From CBDIDH01 sp965277595 (GTDB lineage Bacteria > Planctomycetota > Planctomycetia > Isosphaerales > Isosphaeraceae): a stretch of 64,000 bases of DNA. This document shows, one piece after another, positions 1 through 8,073 of this stretch. The translations under genes and the position numbers were made by a program. The stretch is from assembly GCA_965277595.1 (NCBI GenBank), contig CBDIDH010000002.1, forward strand, positions 4,650,001-4,714,000. The letters run 5' to 3'. Below the pieces are notes generated by a model. That model was not told the origin of the DNA. It did no database searches and saw only the letters and a list, made by a program, of their open reading frames with translations. Position 1 is the stretch's first letter, and each line of letters begins with the position of its first letter.

Positions 1-1341
1 CGGGCTCAGCTCCAGCTTCTCGGCGACGGCCCCGCGGAGCGTTTCCTGGACAGGTTCCAGGGTGATCCGGTCATAGACGTTGGCGAAGAACCCTTCGACA
101 ATCAGCCGGATGGCCGACTCGCGAGAGATTCCCCGCGCCTGGGCGTAAAAGAGCATTTCCTCGTCGACCCGACCCGCCGTCGCGCCGTGGGTACAGCGGA
201 CGTCGTTGGCCTCGATTTCCAGGCCAGGAATCGAGTCGGCCCGCGCCGAGTCGGAAAGAACGAGATTGTCGTTCTTCTGATAGGCGTCGGTCCTCTGCGC
301 GTCCTTCTCGACGCGGATCATTCCTTTCCAGACGACCCGGGAATGATCCTTCAGGCCAGCCTTGTACAGCAGGTCGCTAAAGGTATGCGGCGCCGCGTGG
401 TCTTGCCGGGTGAAGTACGCGAGGTGCTGCCTGCCTGTCGTGAAGATCACTCCGTTGACCTGCGCCCGCGCCCCCTGCCCCCTCAGCGAAACTTCCTGAT
501 TCACCTTCGCCAGCCGGGAACCCAGGCCGCCCACAGTCCACTGAATCGCCGCGTCGGGACCGACCAAAGCTCGCTCCCGGCTGAAGTGCCAGGTCTGGCT
601 ATCCCAGTTCTGAATATTCACGAAGCGGAGCCTGCCCCCTCGGCCGACAAGGATTTCAACCGCTCCCGCGTGCAGGGCCTGAGCATCGCCTCGCCCTTGC
701 CCGGCCGTCTCGCGAACAAAAGTCGCCTCGGCTCCGTCTTCCAGAACAACGAGCGTATGGTCCATCTCGACCCGCCCGTTCCCGGCGAGGCCAACGAGAC
801 TGAACAAGGGCGCCTCGATCTTCACTCCCTTGGGCACATACAGCAGCGAGCCCCCCGTCCAGAAGGCCGCGTGCAACGCCGAGAGTGCGTCTTCATTGGG
901 CGAGACCGCCCGCGTCAGCAAGAACCTCTTGACAAGTTCCGGGTGCTCCTTCACCGCCGTCTTGAGGTCGACGAAGACCGCGCCGTTGAGTCCGCTCGGA
1001 TCGGGACGCCGGGTCGTCTGGCCGTTGATCTGTTCGATCCCTGTGCCATAATGACCGCTCAGCGCCGCCCAGTTCGCTTCCAGCGCGGTCGCGTCTTCGG
1101 GTCGAACTTCTTGACCGATTTCCGGCGCGAAGTTGCCGAGTTTCAGGGCGCGAATATCGGTCCGACGCCATTCCTCATCGCGCGCCGACGGCCAGGCCTT
1201 GGCCTTGAAGATCTCGAACGCCTCTCGACGCCGATCGCGGAGCCATTCCGGCTCGTCGCGCGTCTTCAGGAAGGACTCAAAGGCCGCCTCGGTAAAGCCA
1301 CCAGTCGCGGCGGCGGGGTTGGTCACGGGTGCGCTGCTCAT
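1..1341 (-). CDS. sufD: Fe-S cluster assembly protein SufD (3' end cut by window)
   Basis: SufD is a scaffold subunit of the SufBCD complex, which assembles Fe-S clusters in the cytoplasm. The ATG at 1341 opens 447 codons that stay open to the window edge, so at most a few C-terminal residues are missing. The middle and C-terminal parts match the SufB/SufD beta-helix core: a segment on a 'WTGGSLLYVPKGV' pattern, the 'IQNWDSQTWH' motif, and an 'ARADSIPGLEIEANDVRCTH' region shared by the family, followed by the helical end 'GISRESAIRLIVEGF'. It is the last gene of the minus-strand cluster sufR-sufC-sufB-X-Y-sufD and follows gene Y after 136 bp. Assignment to SufD instead of SufB rests on the presence of a separate, better SufB upstream and on the divergent N-terminal 120 residues. 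Confidence 0.95.
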   Translation of the reverse strand, partial: MSSAPVTNPAAATGGFTEAAFESFLKTRDEPEWLRDRRREAFEIFKAKAWPSARDEEWRRTDIRALKLGNFAPEIGQEVRPEDATALEANWAALSGHYGTGIEQINGQTTRRPDPSGLNGAVFVDLKTAVKEHPELVKRFLLTRAVSPNEDALSALHAAFWTGGSLLYVPKGVKIEAPLFSLVGLAGNGRVEMDHTLVVLEDGAEATFVRETAGQGRGDAQALHAGAVEILVGRGGRLRFVNIQNWDSQTWHFSRERALVGPDAAIQWTVGGLGSRLAKVNQEVSLRGQGARAQVNGVIFTTGRQHLAYFTRQDHAAPHTFSDLLYKAGLKDHSRVVWKGMIRVEKDAQRTDAYQKNDNLVLSDSARADSIPGLEIEANDVRCTHGATAGRVDEEMLFYAQARGISRESAIRLIVEGFFANVYDRITLEPVQETLRGAVAEKLELSP

Positions 1342-1477
1342 CGGGGTGTTGATCTCACTTGAGGCCGAGCCATCTCCGGACAACGTCCTCGATGATTTCC
1401 ATTCAGAGCAGACCCGAAATGGGTCGGCGGGAAGTAAAGCTTAAAATTCTTTGGTTTGGATTGAGAGTGACGATCCA

Positions 1478-1840
1478 TCAGACTCGGGCCTGTGATCCTC
1501 GCTCACTCCTTGCAACGTGCTCGACGACTTTACCGGCAAGTTCCGCATAAATCCCTTCGACATATCGGTCGGAGGAGCAATAGCGGATACCCGTCAGCTC
1601 ATAATCGGTGCCAAGTCGGGAATTGGCCTCGTTCAGACCGTGATGGACCTCTTCGGCGATTTTTAGGGTCAAGGCGCGATCTTCTCGGGAACGCGTCTCT
1701 CCGGGAAGTGGAACCGCCTCAAGGGTGAACTCCACAGACGACGGACCTGCATCTTCAGCGAATCGAAGGCCCAGATAGTGATGATCGGGGCCGCTGATCC
1801 GTGTGACGATCTCGTATCCGTCGACCTTGTGGAATCGCAT
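1478..1840 (-). CDS. Small acidic protein, possible partner of the toxin-like protein (gene Y)
   Basis: A 120-residue soluble protein without signal peptide or membrane segment. I chose the ATG at 1840 because it lies 8 bp after the stop of the preceding gene (1849) and because residues upstream of it in the same frame are low-complexity read-through of that gene. Features include 'HHYLGLRF' near residue 20, an 'EEVHHGLNEAN' helix near residue 65 and 'LTGIRYCSSD' near residue 82. The tight coupling to a small domain resembling polymorphic-toxin C termini makes an immunity-like or regulatory role plausible, but that is inference. I cannot name a family with certainty. It is followed by 136 bp and then sufD, so it is probably co-transcribed with the suf genes. 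Confidence 0.7.
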   Translation of the reverse strand: MRFHKVDGYEIVTRISGPDHHYLGLRFAEDAGPSSVEFTLEAVPLPGETRSREDRALTLKIAEEVHHGLNEANSRLGTDYELTGIRYCSSDRYVEGIYAELAGKVVEHVARSERGSQARV

Positions 1841-1848
1841 GATAAGTC

Positions 1849-2256
1849 TCAGGCAGTCGAAGTCCAGGGAAAGCGGCGCTGGGCGGCCCGGTGTGCAAGG
1901 CGGTAGCCCGGTCCATGCTTGCGATTGAACCAGGCTTCCGCCGTTTCGTGCCTCAAAAGCTGAAGATCGTCCGGCCCGAACCGACCATTGCGAAGCCGTT
2001 CCCAGGCCTCGGCGATCTTCTGATCCGAATCGAATCGCCTCCACTCTCCCGGCACTCCCAGCGCCTCATACAGGTCGAGCCAGTGGATGGCGACGAACAG
2101 GTGATCTTTCACCCTCTCAATCGATGCACGTTGGAAACCTGTCCGCCGCGAGATCTCCAGGACATCATCAGGATCGGCACGTATTGCCTCATACAGCTCG
2201 TCCGCGGGATCAAGAGACACGCGAACACCCTTGTCGAGAACAGCAAAGGGGGGCAC
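1849..2256 (-). CDS. Small helical protein resembling a polymorphic-toxin C-terminal domain (gene X)
   Basis: A 135-residue soluble protein. Residues 35-130 follow a pattern I associate with a small helical domain found at the C terminus of some polymorphic toxins and phage head proteins: 'ISRRTGF', then 'ERVKDHLF', then 'IAEAWERLRNG', 'DLQLLRHE' and a final 'GYRLAHRAAQRRFPW'. The candidate functional residues are the histidines of 'KDHLF', 'LRHE' and 'LAHRA'. The family name is from memory and uncertain. The GTG start at 2256 is 13 bp after the sufB stop; a GGGGA run directly abuts it, so the exact start is unsure. It is translationally close to gene Y (8-bp gap). It lacks any delivery or secretion domain, so it may have a housekeeping or defence role and not be a secreted toxin. 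Confidence 0.7.
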   Translation of the reverse strand: MPPFAVLDKGVRVSLDPADELYEAIRADPDDVLEISRRTGFQRASIERVKDHLFVAIHWLDLYEALGVPGEWRRFDSDQKIAEAWERLRNGRFGPDDLQLLRHETAEAWFNRKHGPGYRLAHRAAQRRFPWTSTA

Positions 2257-2269
2257 TCCCCTTTGGTTC

Positions 2270-3685
2270 TTATCCCACCGACCCTTCCATCTGCAACTGG
2301 ATCAGCTTGTTCATCTCGACCGCGTATTCCATCGGCAACTCCTTGACGAGCGGCTCGATGAACCCGCTGACGATCATCGTGGACGCCTCGGCTTCCGAGA
2401 TGCCGCGGCTCATCAGGTAGAAAAGCTGCTCCTCGCCGATCTTCGAGACGCTCGCCTCGTGGCCGATCTTGACGTCGTCCTCGTCAATCTCGATATAAGG
2501 ATACGTGTCCGACCGGCTCTGCGGGTCGAGAATCAGGGCGTCGCAGACGACGTTCGACTTCGACCCCTTCGCCCCGGCGGCGACCTTCAACAAGCCGCGA
2601 TAACTTGCCCGGCCGCCGTTCTTGCTGATGCTCTTGGAGATGATCCGCGAGCTTGTATACGGAGCGCCATGAACCACCTTGCCACCGGCGTCCTGATGCT
2701 GCCCCTTGCCCGCGAAGGCGATCGAGAGGATCTCGCCACGGGCTCCCTTGCCCATCATGTAAACGGCCGGATACTTCATCGTCAGCCGGCTGCCGAGGTT
2801 GCCGTCAACCCATTCCATCAGGGCGTCTTCATAAGCCACGGCACGCTTGGTGACGAGGTTATAAATATTGTTCGCCCAGTTCTGGATGGTCGTGTATCGA
2901 CAACGGCCCCCTTTCTTCACGATGATCTCGACGACCGCCGAGTGCAGGCTCTCGGTCGAGTACATCGGCGCCGTGCAGCCTTCGACGTAGTGGACCTGCG
3001 CCCCTTCCTCGACAACGATCAGGGTCCGCTCGAACTGGCCCATGTTCTCGGCATTGATCCGAAAATAAGCCTGAAGCGGAATATCCACCTTGACCCCGGC
3101 CGGAATGTAAACGAACGATCCCCCCGACCAGACCGCCGAGTTCAAGGCGGCGAACTTGTTGTCGTGGATCGGGATCACTGTCCCGTAATACTGGCGGACG
3201 AGGTCGGGATAGTCTCGCAAGGCCGTATCGGTATCCGTGAAAATGACGCCCTTCTTCTGAAGGTCGTCACGCAGGCTGTGATAAACAACCTCCGACTCGT
3301 ACTGAGCGCCGACGCCCGCCAGGAACTTGCGTTCGGCCTCGGGAATGCCGAGCTTGTCGAACGTGTTCTTAATCTCGGCGGGAACGTCATCCCAGGTCTT
3401 GCCCTGTCGGTCGGCGGCCCGCATGTAATAGTGAATATCGTCGAAGTTCAACTCGGAGAGTTCGCCCCCCCAGGTCGGCGTCGGCTTGCCCCAGAAGACC
3501 TCAAGGGCCTTGAGGCGAAGCTCGCGCATCCACTTCGGCTCGTCCTTCATCGCCGAGATTTCCTCGACGATCTCGCGCGTGAGCCCCTTCTTGCTCTTGA
3601 ACGAGTAGTTGGCGTCCGAGTCGCGGAAGCCGTACTTGTCGTCTTCTTTGATGCCCGAGACCTGACTGCTCAGATCGGTCGCCAT
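2270..3685 (-). CDS. sufB: Fe-S cluster assembly protein SufB
   Basis: SufB is the main scaffold of the SufBCD machinery, accepting sulfur and iron and building nascent [Fe-S] clusters in the cytoplasm. The 471-residue length is typical. The family core is clear: 'WSGGSFVYIPAGVKVDIPLQ' near residue 187, 'GCTAPMYSTESLHSAVVEII' around 236-255, 'IQNWANNIYNLVTKR' near 267, 'AGKGQHQDAGGKV' near 325 and the 'VCDALILDPQSRSDTYPYIE' segment. Cys381 in the last segment corresponds in position to the conserved C-terminal cysteine of the family. It is transcribed after sufC with a 97-bp gap and followed 13 bp later by gene X. The ATG at 3685 begins with a typical short N-terminal region. Confidence 0.98.
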   Translation of the reverse strand: MATDLSSQVSGIKEDDKYGFRDSDANYSFKSKKGLTREIVEEISAMKDEPKWMRELRLKALEVFWGKPTPTWGGELSELNFDDIHYYMRAADRQGKTWDDVPAEIKNTFDKLGIPEAERKFLAGVGAQYESEVVYHSLRDDLQKKGVIFTDTDTALRDYPDLVRQYYGTVIPIHDNKFAALNSAVWSGGSFVYIPAGVKVDIPLQAYFRINAENMGQFERTLIVVEEGAQVHYVEGCTAPMYSTESLHSAVVEIIVKKGGRCRYTTIQNWANNIYNLVTKRAVAYEDALMEWVDGNLGSRLTMKYPAVYMMGKGARGEILSIAFAGKGQHQDAGGKVVHGAPYTSSRIISKSISKNGGRASYRGLLKVAAGAKGSKSNVVCDALILDPQSRSDTYPYIEIDEDDVKIGHEASVSKIGEEQLFYLMSRGISEAEASTMIVSGFIEPLVKELPMEYAVEMNKLIQLQMEGSVG

Positions 3686-3782
3686 CGCCGTATGTCCTTC
3701 ATCCTCGGGTGAGGGTTGATTCCCGTCGATCGGATAGGAACGGATCGAATCAGTCTTGGATTGGTATCGCTTGCTCAGTTAG

Positions 3783-4613
3783 TTAGAAGGTCATCTGCCC
3801 GGCGCCGGCCTTCTGTTCCAGCTCATCTTCATCCTGCGCGGCGGCCGGATACTTGGCGCGAACCCAGTCGTACCCCTCGCGTTCGAGCTTGTCGACGAGT
3901 TCCGGCCCCCCTTCCTCGACGACCTTGCCGCCGAGGAAGATATGAACAAATTGTGGCGTGACCAGCTTGAGAAAGCGCTGGGTGTGCGTGATGACCAGAA
4001 CCCCCGCCTGAGTCTCGGCGGCGACCCGGTTGATCCCTTCGGAGACGACCCGGACGGCATCAATGTCGAGCCCGCTATCGGTCTCGTCAAGAATGGCGAA
4101 GGACGGCTTCAACAACGCCATCTGAAGGATCTCCGCCCGCTTCTTCTCGCCGCCCGAAAACCCCTCGTTCAGATATCGCCTGGCAAATTCCTGATCCATC
4201 CCCAGCGCGTCCATCGCCGCGCGAAGTTCCTTGCGGAAATCGCGCATCGGGATCAGGTCTTCGCCTTCCTTGCGATCCGGCTTGCGGACGTTGGAAACCG
4301 CGTGGCGCAAAAAGTTGGCGACGGTCACGCCGGGGATCGACGTCGGATATTGAAAGGCCAGGAAGACCCCCGCCTTGGCCCGTTCGTCGGCTTCGAGTTC
4401 GAGCAGGTCGACACCGTCAATCGTGGCCGAACCCTCGGTCACCTCGTAATTTGGGTGCCCCATCAGGGCGTAGCTGAGCGTGCTCTTGCCCGACCCGTTC
4501 GGGCCCATCAAGGCGTGGACAGCCCCTTGCTTGATCGTGAGGTTGACCCCCTTGAGGATCTCCTTGCCGTCAATGGCCACGTGCAGGTTGTCAATCTTGA
4601 GGACCTTGCTCAT
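3783..4613 (-). CDS. sufC: Fe-S cluster assembly ATPase SufC
   Basis: SufC is the ABC-type ATPase that powers conformational change in SufBCD. The Walker A motif GPNGSGKST is at residues 37-45, the ABC signature SGGEKK at 153-158, Walker B with 'AILDE' at 173-177 followed by the SufC-typical 'TDSGLDID', and the H-loop histidine near 210. At 276 residues it is about 25 residues longer than common SufC; the extra part is an acidic then glycine-rich C-terminal tail ('DEDELEQK'). It lies between sufR (57 bp upstream) and sufB on the minus strand, the usual gene order in sufR-controlled clusters. Confidence 0.98.
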   Translation of the reverse strand: MSKVLKIDNLHVAIDGKEILKGVNLTIKQGAVHALMGPNGSGKSTLSYALMGHPNYEVTEGSATIDGVDLLELEADERAKAGVFLAFQYPTSIPGVTVANFLRHAVSNVRKPDRKEGEDLIPMRDFRKELRAAMDALGMDQEFARRYLNEGFSGGEKKRAEILQMALLKPSFAILDETDSGLDIDAVRVVSEGINRVAAETQAGVLVITHTQRFLKLVTPQFVHIFLGGKVVEEGGPELVDKLEREGYDWVRAKYPAAAQDEDELEQKAGAGQMTF

Positions 4614-4670
4614 CAGTCTCCATCCAAACCAAAGCCGTTTTTGGGAAACCTGTCGTGCCGTTCTGGGACG

Positions 4671-5327
4671 TCAGCGAGGGTCCGCGACCCCGACGGTCTC
4701 GGTCAGCAGCGGTCGCGCCTCGAAGTCGCAGGAGCGATGACCGTCGAGCCGGCACTGGCTCAACTTCAGCCCACGCCCGAGCACTTTTTCAAACATTTTC
4801 CGTTCCATCACGCAGACCGCCCGGTCGGTCTCCGCCAGCTCATAATACGGACACGAATGTTGTTTCAGGACCGGTAGCATCGAGCCGTCGCCGCGCGTCA
4901 CCTCGGTCTCGACCCCCCGATCGTGGAGGATCGAACCCAGTTGCACGAGCCGCCCTTCCCATTCGTCGCCGGTCACCTGGGATCGATATAACTCGGCCAG
5001 CCGATCGGTGATCCGTCCGAAAAGGTTACGCCGGATCTCGCGGTCCTCGACGGTCCGCTTCATCTCGTCCCAGAGGACGACGGCCAGGTCGGCATAATTT
5101 TGGCCGAGCCGTTTGTGGGCCTCAACGCTCGCCTGATAGGTATGACGCGGTCGGCCCCGGCCGCCATGTTCGGCCCTGCGTTCGACCATCCCCGCGCCGG
5201 TCAACCGTGTCAGGCGATTGCGAACGGCCGTCGGCGTGACGTTGAGACGCCGGGCCATCTCGGCGATGGTCAACGGGCCATGTCGGCGTATTAAATCCAG
5301 CAGCGATCGGTCTGCATTCTCGGTCAT
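4671..5327 (-). CDS. sufR: Iron-sulfur cluster biogenesis repressor SufR-like
   Basis: A 218-residue winged-helix DNA-binding protein: the N-terminal helix-turn-helix 'LTIAEMARRLNVTPTAVRNRL' occupies about residues 19-40, followed by the wing 'GRGRPRHTY' (57-64). The C-terminal half holds four cysteines at 159, 172, 192 and 200 (CX12C spacing for the first pair), consistent with the Fe-S-sensing cysteines of SufR-family repressors, which derepress the suf operon when clusters are scarce. It is the first gene of the cluster, 57 bp before sufC, so autoregulation is expected. Spacing of the later cysteines differs from what I recall for cyanobacterial SufR, so ligand assignment is uncertain. Confidence 0.9.
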   Translation of the reverse strand: MTENADRSLLDLIRRHGPLTIAEMARRLNVTPTAVRNRLTRLTGAGMVERRAEHGGRGRPRHTYQASVEAHKRLGQNYADLAVVLWDEMKRTVEDREIRRNLFGRITDRLAELYRSQVTGDEWEGRLVQLGSILHDRGVETEVTRGDGSMLPVLKQHSCPYYELAETDRAVCVMERKMFEKVLGRGLKLSQCRLDGHRSCDFEARPLLTETVGVADPR

Positions 5328-5635
5328 CGCCGCCCGCCTCGCCTTGCCTGTAAACCCGTTCCCTCGTCTTGACCCTCGAATTGTAAAAACGCGACCCCGG
5401 TTCGTCCATGAGCCAGGACCCCTTTTTCACCCTTTTCGCAAAAATAATTGCGAGAACTCGACGATCCAGGTCCACGAAAGCCTTTTCGATCCGGATTCCT
5501 CCGTTTTCTTTCGAAGGCGCGAAAACGCCCAGCGACGCACACGCGTGGCCGGGCGGCGTTCGTTCAGGAAAGAAGATCGCGAAGGCGTCGAGTTCGTTCG
5601 AGACGCAACGTCAGACGAGGCGAAGCGGTTTACGA
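5328..5635. other. Spacer upstream of sufR
   Basis: About 300 bp between the small basic protein gene and sufR, both on the minus strand. It is somewhat AT-richer around 5430-5520 and would have to hold the sufR-suf promoter. I see no clear palindromic operator, terminator or coding region in it. Confidence 0.4.
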
Positions 5636-5779
5636 TTACTTCAGGCCGACGCCGCCCAGGTGCTTGGACTTCTTCGGGTTCCGACCGTGTCGCTTGGGAC
5701 GGCGTCCCTTGGCGATCGGCGAGCTATCGGCCTTCTTCCGCCACTTGTACGACTTGCGGTGCCGGGTCTTGGTCTTCAT
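5636..5779 (-). CDS. Small highly basic protein, possibly ribosome-associated
   Basis: A 47-residue protein read from ATG 5779 to TAA 5636. Roughly half the residues are Lys, Arg or His ('KTKTRHRKSYKWRKK', 'KGRRPKRHGRNPKKSKH'), with a short glycine-rich end 'LGGVGLK'. The composition and size are like those of the smallest ribosomal proteins, but it is not L34, L35 or L36 by motif, and I do not recognise the family. A good start codon, continuous basic composition and codon use with G/C in third positions argue that it is real. It is a single gene 308 bp upstream of sufR on the same strand. Confidence 0.75.
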   Translation of the reverse strand: MKTKTRHRKSYKWRKKADSSPIAKGRRPKRHGRNPKKSKHLGGVGLK

Positions 5780-6230
5780 GGCGCAAACGGTCTCCATCAC
5801 CCGGTCACACCCGGGCGTTCCGGGAAAACGCTCATTATGGCCCCGGAGTCGTCAAGAATCAACCCGACCTTGAAGATTGACAGGAGGATTGCAAAGTCAG
5901 AATGGAAGATTGCAAGGGACGTGTAAAACCAAGACCCGAAGGCCAACCTTCCTCGGACCCCGGTTCTTCGGCCTTTCTTTTCCTCTTTCTTCTCCTATCC
6001 GACTTATCAGATCTCCTGGACGACCGCGAGCCTGGGGCCATCAGGTCACGTCCAAATGGGTGTGAAATGGTCAACAACGGTTGACGCATATCCGGGAATT
6101 TCCTTGATCGCTGGGAGGGGATGAATTGCAATGCGAGCCGGGTTCAAACGAGGCGACACATCTGAGCCGCGTCTGATCCCCGCTCGTGGTTTCCTTCCCC
6201 TCCCACGTCGAGACGAAAGGAAGGTGATCC
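5780..6230. other. Spacer with a MITE-like end
   Basis: The 450-bp spacer between divergent genes. The stretch 5880-5898 (CAGGAGGATTGCAAAGTC) matches the terminal sequence of the small inverted-repeat elements at 40335-40447 and 41084-41189, and a degenerate second copy (GGAAGATTGCAAGG) follows at about 5904. An imperfect hairpin with arms near 5937-5947 and 5966-5976 (CCGAAGGCC / GGTTCTTCGGCC) follows. A purine-rich AAGGAAGG ribosome-binding site precedes the ATG at 6231. No coding region seen. Confidence 0.5.
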
Positions 6231-6869
6231 ATGCGAAGCCTTCTCCGCGCCGGCCTCGTGATCGCTCTCGTCCTGGCGGTCCGCCCAGTTTCGGCCGACT
6301 TTGTGACCCTCGATTTCTCGGGTACGATCTCCGGCGACACCACCGGTCTCCTCCCGTCCGGGACGCCCTTTTCCGGCACGTTGGAGTACGATTCGACTTA
6401 CAACGTGCCCGGATTTGATTTCGGCGGGTCGGCGTTCCCGCACTCCATTTCGCTCACCGTCGGCACCTTCAGCTATACGACCCAGGGGTCGAGTTTCCGC
6501 GTGATGCCGGGTGACACGACGCTCCGAGTTTTGGTACAGGCCCCGAACTTCTTTAATCCTCCCGCGGCCCCCAATGTCTATAACCAGGTCGAGCTTGACT
6601 TGACCGCGACGAGCAGCATCTTTCCGACCGGGTTATTGCCCGACTCGCAGACCTTCATCGACGCGGCCTCGACGCTGACCGGGACGGCCTTGTTCCGCAA
6701 CGCCCATTTTGGTTCGAGCACGATTACCCAGGGTCCACTGACCACGATCAGTGCTGTCCCCGAGCCGGCGGCGCTGAGCTCGCTCTTGCTGGCTGGGATC
6801 GTCGTCACGATGGGCGGTCTCGGGCGGAAACAACGCAACGCCGCGGGTCGAACTGCCGGACAGTCGTGA
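6231..6869 (+). CDS. PEP-CTERM sorting-domain exported protein
   Basis: A 212-residue secreted protein. Residues 1-22 form a signal peptide ending 'VSADF'. The body is rich in Ser, Thr and Gly beta-strand sequence and has no catalytic motif that I can see. The C terminus has the three-part PEP-CTERM signal: 'VPEPAAL' near residue 176, a hydrophobic stretch 'LSSLLLAGIVVTMGGLG' and a basic end 'RKQR'. Such proteins are recognised by an exosortase, which is not in this window. After the basic stop-transfer there is a short extra tail of about 12 residues, slightly longer than usual. Its function beyond surface or extracellular-matrix sorting is unknown. Confidence 0.85.
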   Translation: MRSLLRAGLVIALVLAVRPVSADFVTLDFSGTISGDTTGLLPSGTPFSGTLEYDSTYNVPGFDFGGSAFPHSISLTVGTFSYTTQGSSFRVMPGDTTLRVLVQAPNFFNPPAAPNVYNQVELDLTATSSIFPTGLLPDSQTFIDAASTLTGTALFRNAHFGSSTITQGPLTTISAVPEPAALSSLLLAGIVVTMGGLGRKQRNAAGRTAGQS

Positions 6870-6959
6870 AGTGGACGATGCGCGCAAGGCCCGGCCCCCG
6901 GCGGCTCCTTTCCCCAGAGCCGGGGCGGGCCAAGCGTTGACACCTAGGGATGACGACTC

Positions 6960-7559
6960 ATGAGCTTCGAGGTCGAGCAAAAATTCCGGACTGTGGGGCA
7001 TGCCGAGATCGCCGATCGGCTCAAGGCCCTTGGCGCCTCGATCGGAGATCCAATCGTTCAGGAAGACGCCTACTGGAACCACCCCTCTCGTGATTTCGCC
7101 TTGACGAACGAGGCGCTTCGAATCCGTCGGGTTGGCCTCGAAAACGCGATCACGTATAAAGGCCCGAAGCAGGCCGGGCCGACCAAGACGCGCGAGGAGA
7201 TCGAGATCCCCTTTCTCGATGGCCCCGACGGTTTCCAGCAGATGACCCGGTTTTTCCAGGCTCTCGGTTTCCGCCCCGTCGCGGTCGTCCGCAAGGAACG
7301 GACACCCTGCGCGCTCTCTTATGAAGGGCGATCGGTCGAGGTCGCGCTTGACCTCGCCGAGGCGATCGGCACCTTCGTCGAGGTCGAAGCCATCGCCGAG
7401 ACCGCCTCTGACCTCGCCGAGGCCCAACGCGTGGTCCTGAGCCTGGCCTCAACGCTGGGATTGACCGAGATCGAGCCGCGCTCTTACTTGCGAATGGCGC
7501 TGGAGCATCGAGGGACCCGCGCGGCGGATTCCATTTCGAGCATGACCGATGATCGATGA
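6960..7559 (+). CDS. CYTH-domain protein (class IV adenylate cyclase / thiamine-triphosphatase-like)
   Basis: A 199-residue cytoplasmic CYTH-fold protein. The diagnostic ExExK motif appears as EVEQK at residues 4-8, followed by 'LRIRR', 'ITYKGPK' and the acidic strand 'REEIEI', which line the tunnel that binds triphosphate and metal. The end 'FVEVEAIAE' matches the conserved C-terminal strand. It may act as a class IV adenylate cyclase (CyaB) or as a triphosphatase; sequence alone does not separate these. The last residues ('SSMTDDR') are encoded by the start of a TGACCGAT-type repeat, so the natural C terminus has probably been changed by repeat insertion. Confidence 0.88.
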   Translation: MSFEVEQKFRTVGHAEIADRLKALGASIGDPIVQEDAYWNHPSRDFALTNEALRIRRVGLENAITYKGPKQAGPTKTREEIEIPFLDGPDGFQQMTRFFQALGFRPVAVVRKERTPCALSYEGRSVEVALDLAEAIGTFVEVEAIAETASDLAEAQRVVLSLASTLGLTEIEPRSYLRMALEHRGTRAADSISSMTDDR

Positions 7560-7663
7560 CCGATTATGGAATGAGAACGGGAACCATAGTCAAGAGTCTT
7601 ACCGACCGTGATTCGCCCATCGGCTCACTGTGAACGAACATTGGTTCTCCGTCGTCGGTCATT

Positions 7664-7793
7664 AGGGTTTTTGCGTGTGTGTTCGGGGCCGTTTTTCACG
7701 TAAGGTCAAAGGACACAAGGACAAAGGGCAGATTTTTCATTTTGTCCCATGTCCTTCTGTACTCTGACCTTACGGCTATTCCGCAACAATCCT
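7664..7793. mobile_element. MITE family C, copy 1
   Basis: A 130-bp imperfect palindrome. Its left end AGGGTTTTTGCG pairs with the right end CGCAACAATCCT, and it is flanked by ATT on both sides (7661-7663 and 7794-7796), a likely 3-bp target duplication. The interior is a hairpin whose arms hold 7-bp-like units (GGTCAAA, GGACAAA and complements). Removing the element and one ATT restores GGTCATTGGTCATTGGTC, a heptamer repeat, so it inserted into such a repeat. The same ends occur at 21631-21757 and on the IS5-like remnant at 45922-46304. Confidence 0.8.
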
Positions 7794-7810
7794 ATTGGTC
7801 ATTGGTCATT

Positions 7811-7928
7811 TGCGTATTAGGGGCTCTTTTTGACGTAAAGGCAAAGGACACAAGGACAAAGGGCGGATTTCCTCTTTTGTCCCATGTCCTTCTGTCCTTT
7901 GACCTTACTGCTATTCCGCAACAACCAT
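7811..7928. mobile_element. MITE family C, copy 2 (left end shortened)
   Basis: A second copy lies 17 bp after copy 1 and is about 80 percent similar by eye. It lacks the first 8 bases of the left end, starting at TGCGTATTAGGGGC, and ends ...CGCAACAACCAT. Both sides carry ATT (7808-7810 and 7929-7931). Only heptamer-repeat sequence (GGTCATTGGTC) separates the two copies. The spacer as a whole (7560-8073) contains no gene, and no TPP riboswitch pattern was seen ahead of the thiamine gene that follows. Confidence 0.75.
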
Positions 7929-8073
7929 ATTGGTCATCGGCCATCTCTACGGCAATTTCCCCGACCCGAGCCTCCGCTTTATTGACCGGGAGCGGGGAGG
8001 GGGCTTATGATGGACAGTTGTCAACAATCGAGGTTGAAATGTCGGTCAGGCGAGTGGGTGGGAAAGGCGAATC

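Noticed and set aside
2231..3712. Large antisense frame over sufB (493 codons) and similar antisense frames over cysS, purB, the ABC fusion gene and the PPC protein
   Set aside because: These are the usual stop-free antisense frames of GC-rich genes; the sense frame has clear family motifs in each case.
7940..8073. TPP riboswitch before the thiamine gene
   Set aside because: The conserved CUGAGA and ACCUGAUCU-type segments were looked for and not found.
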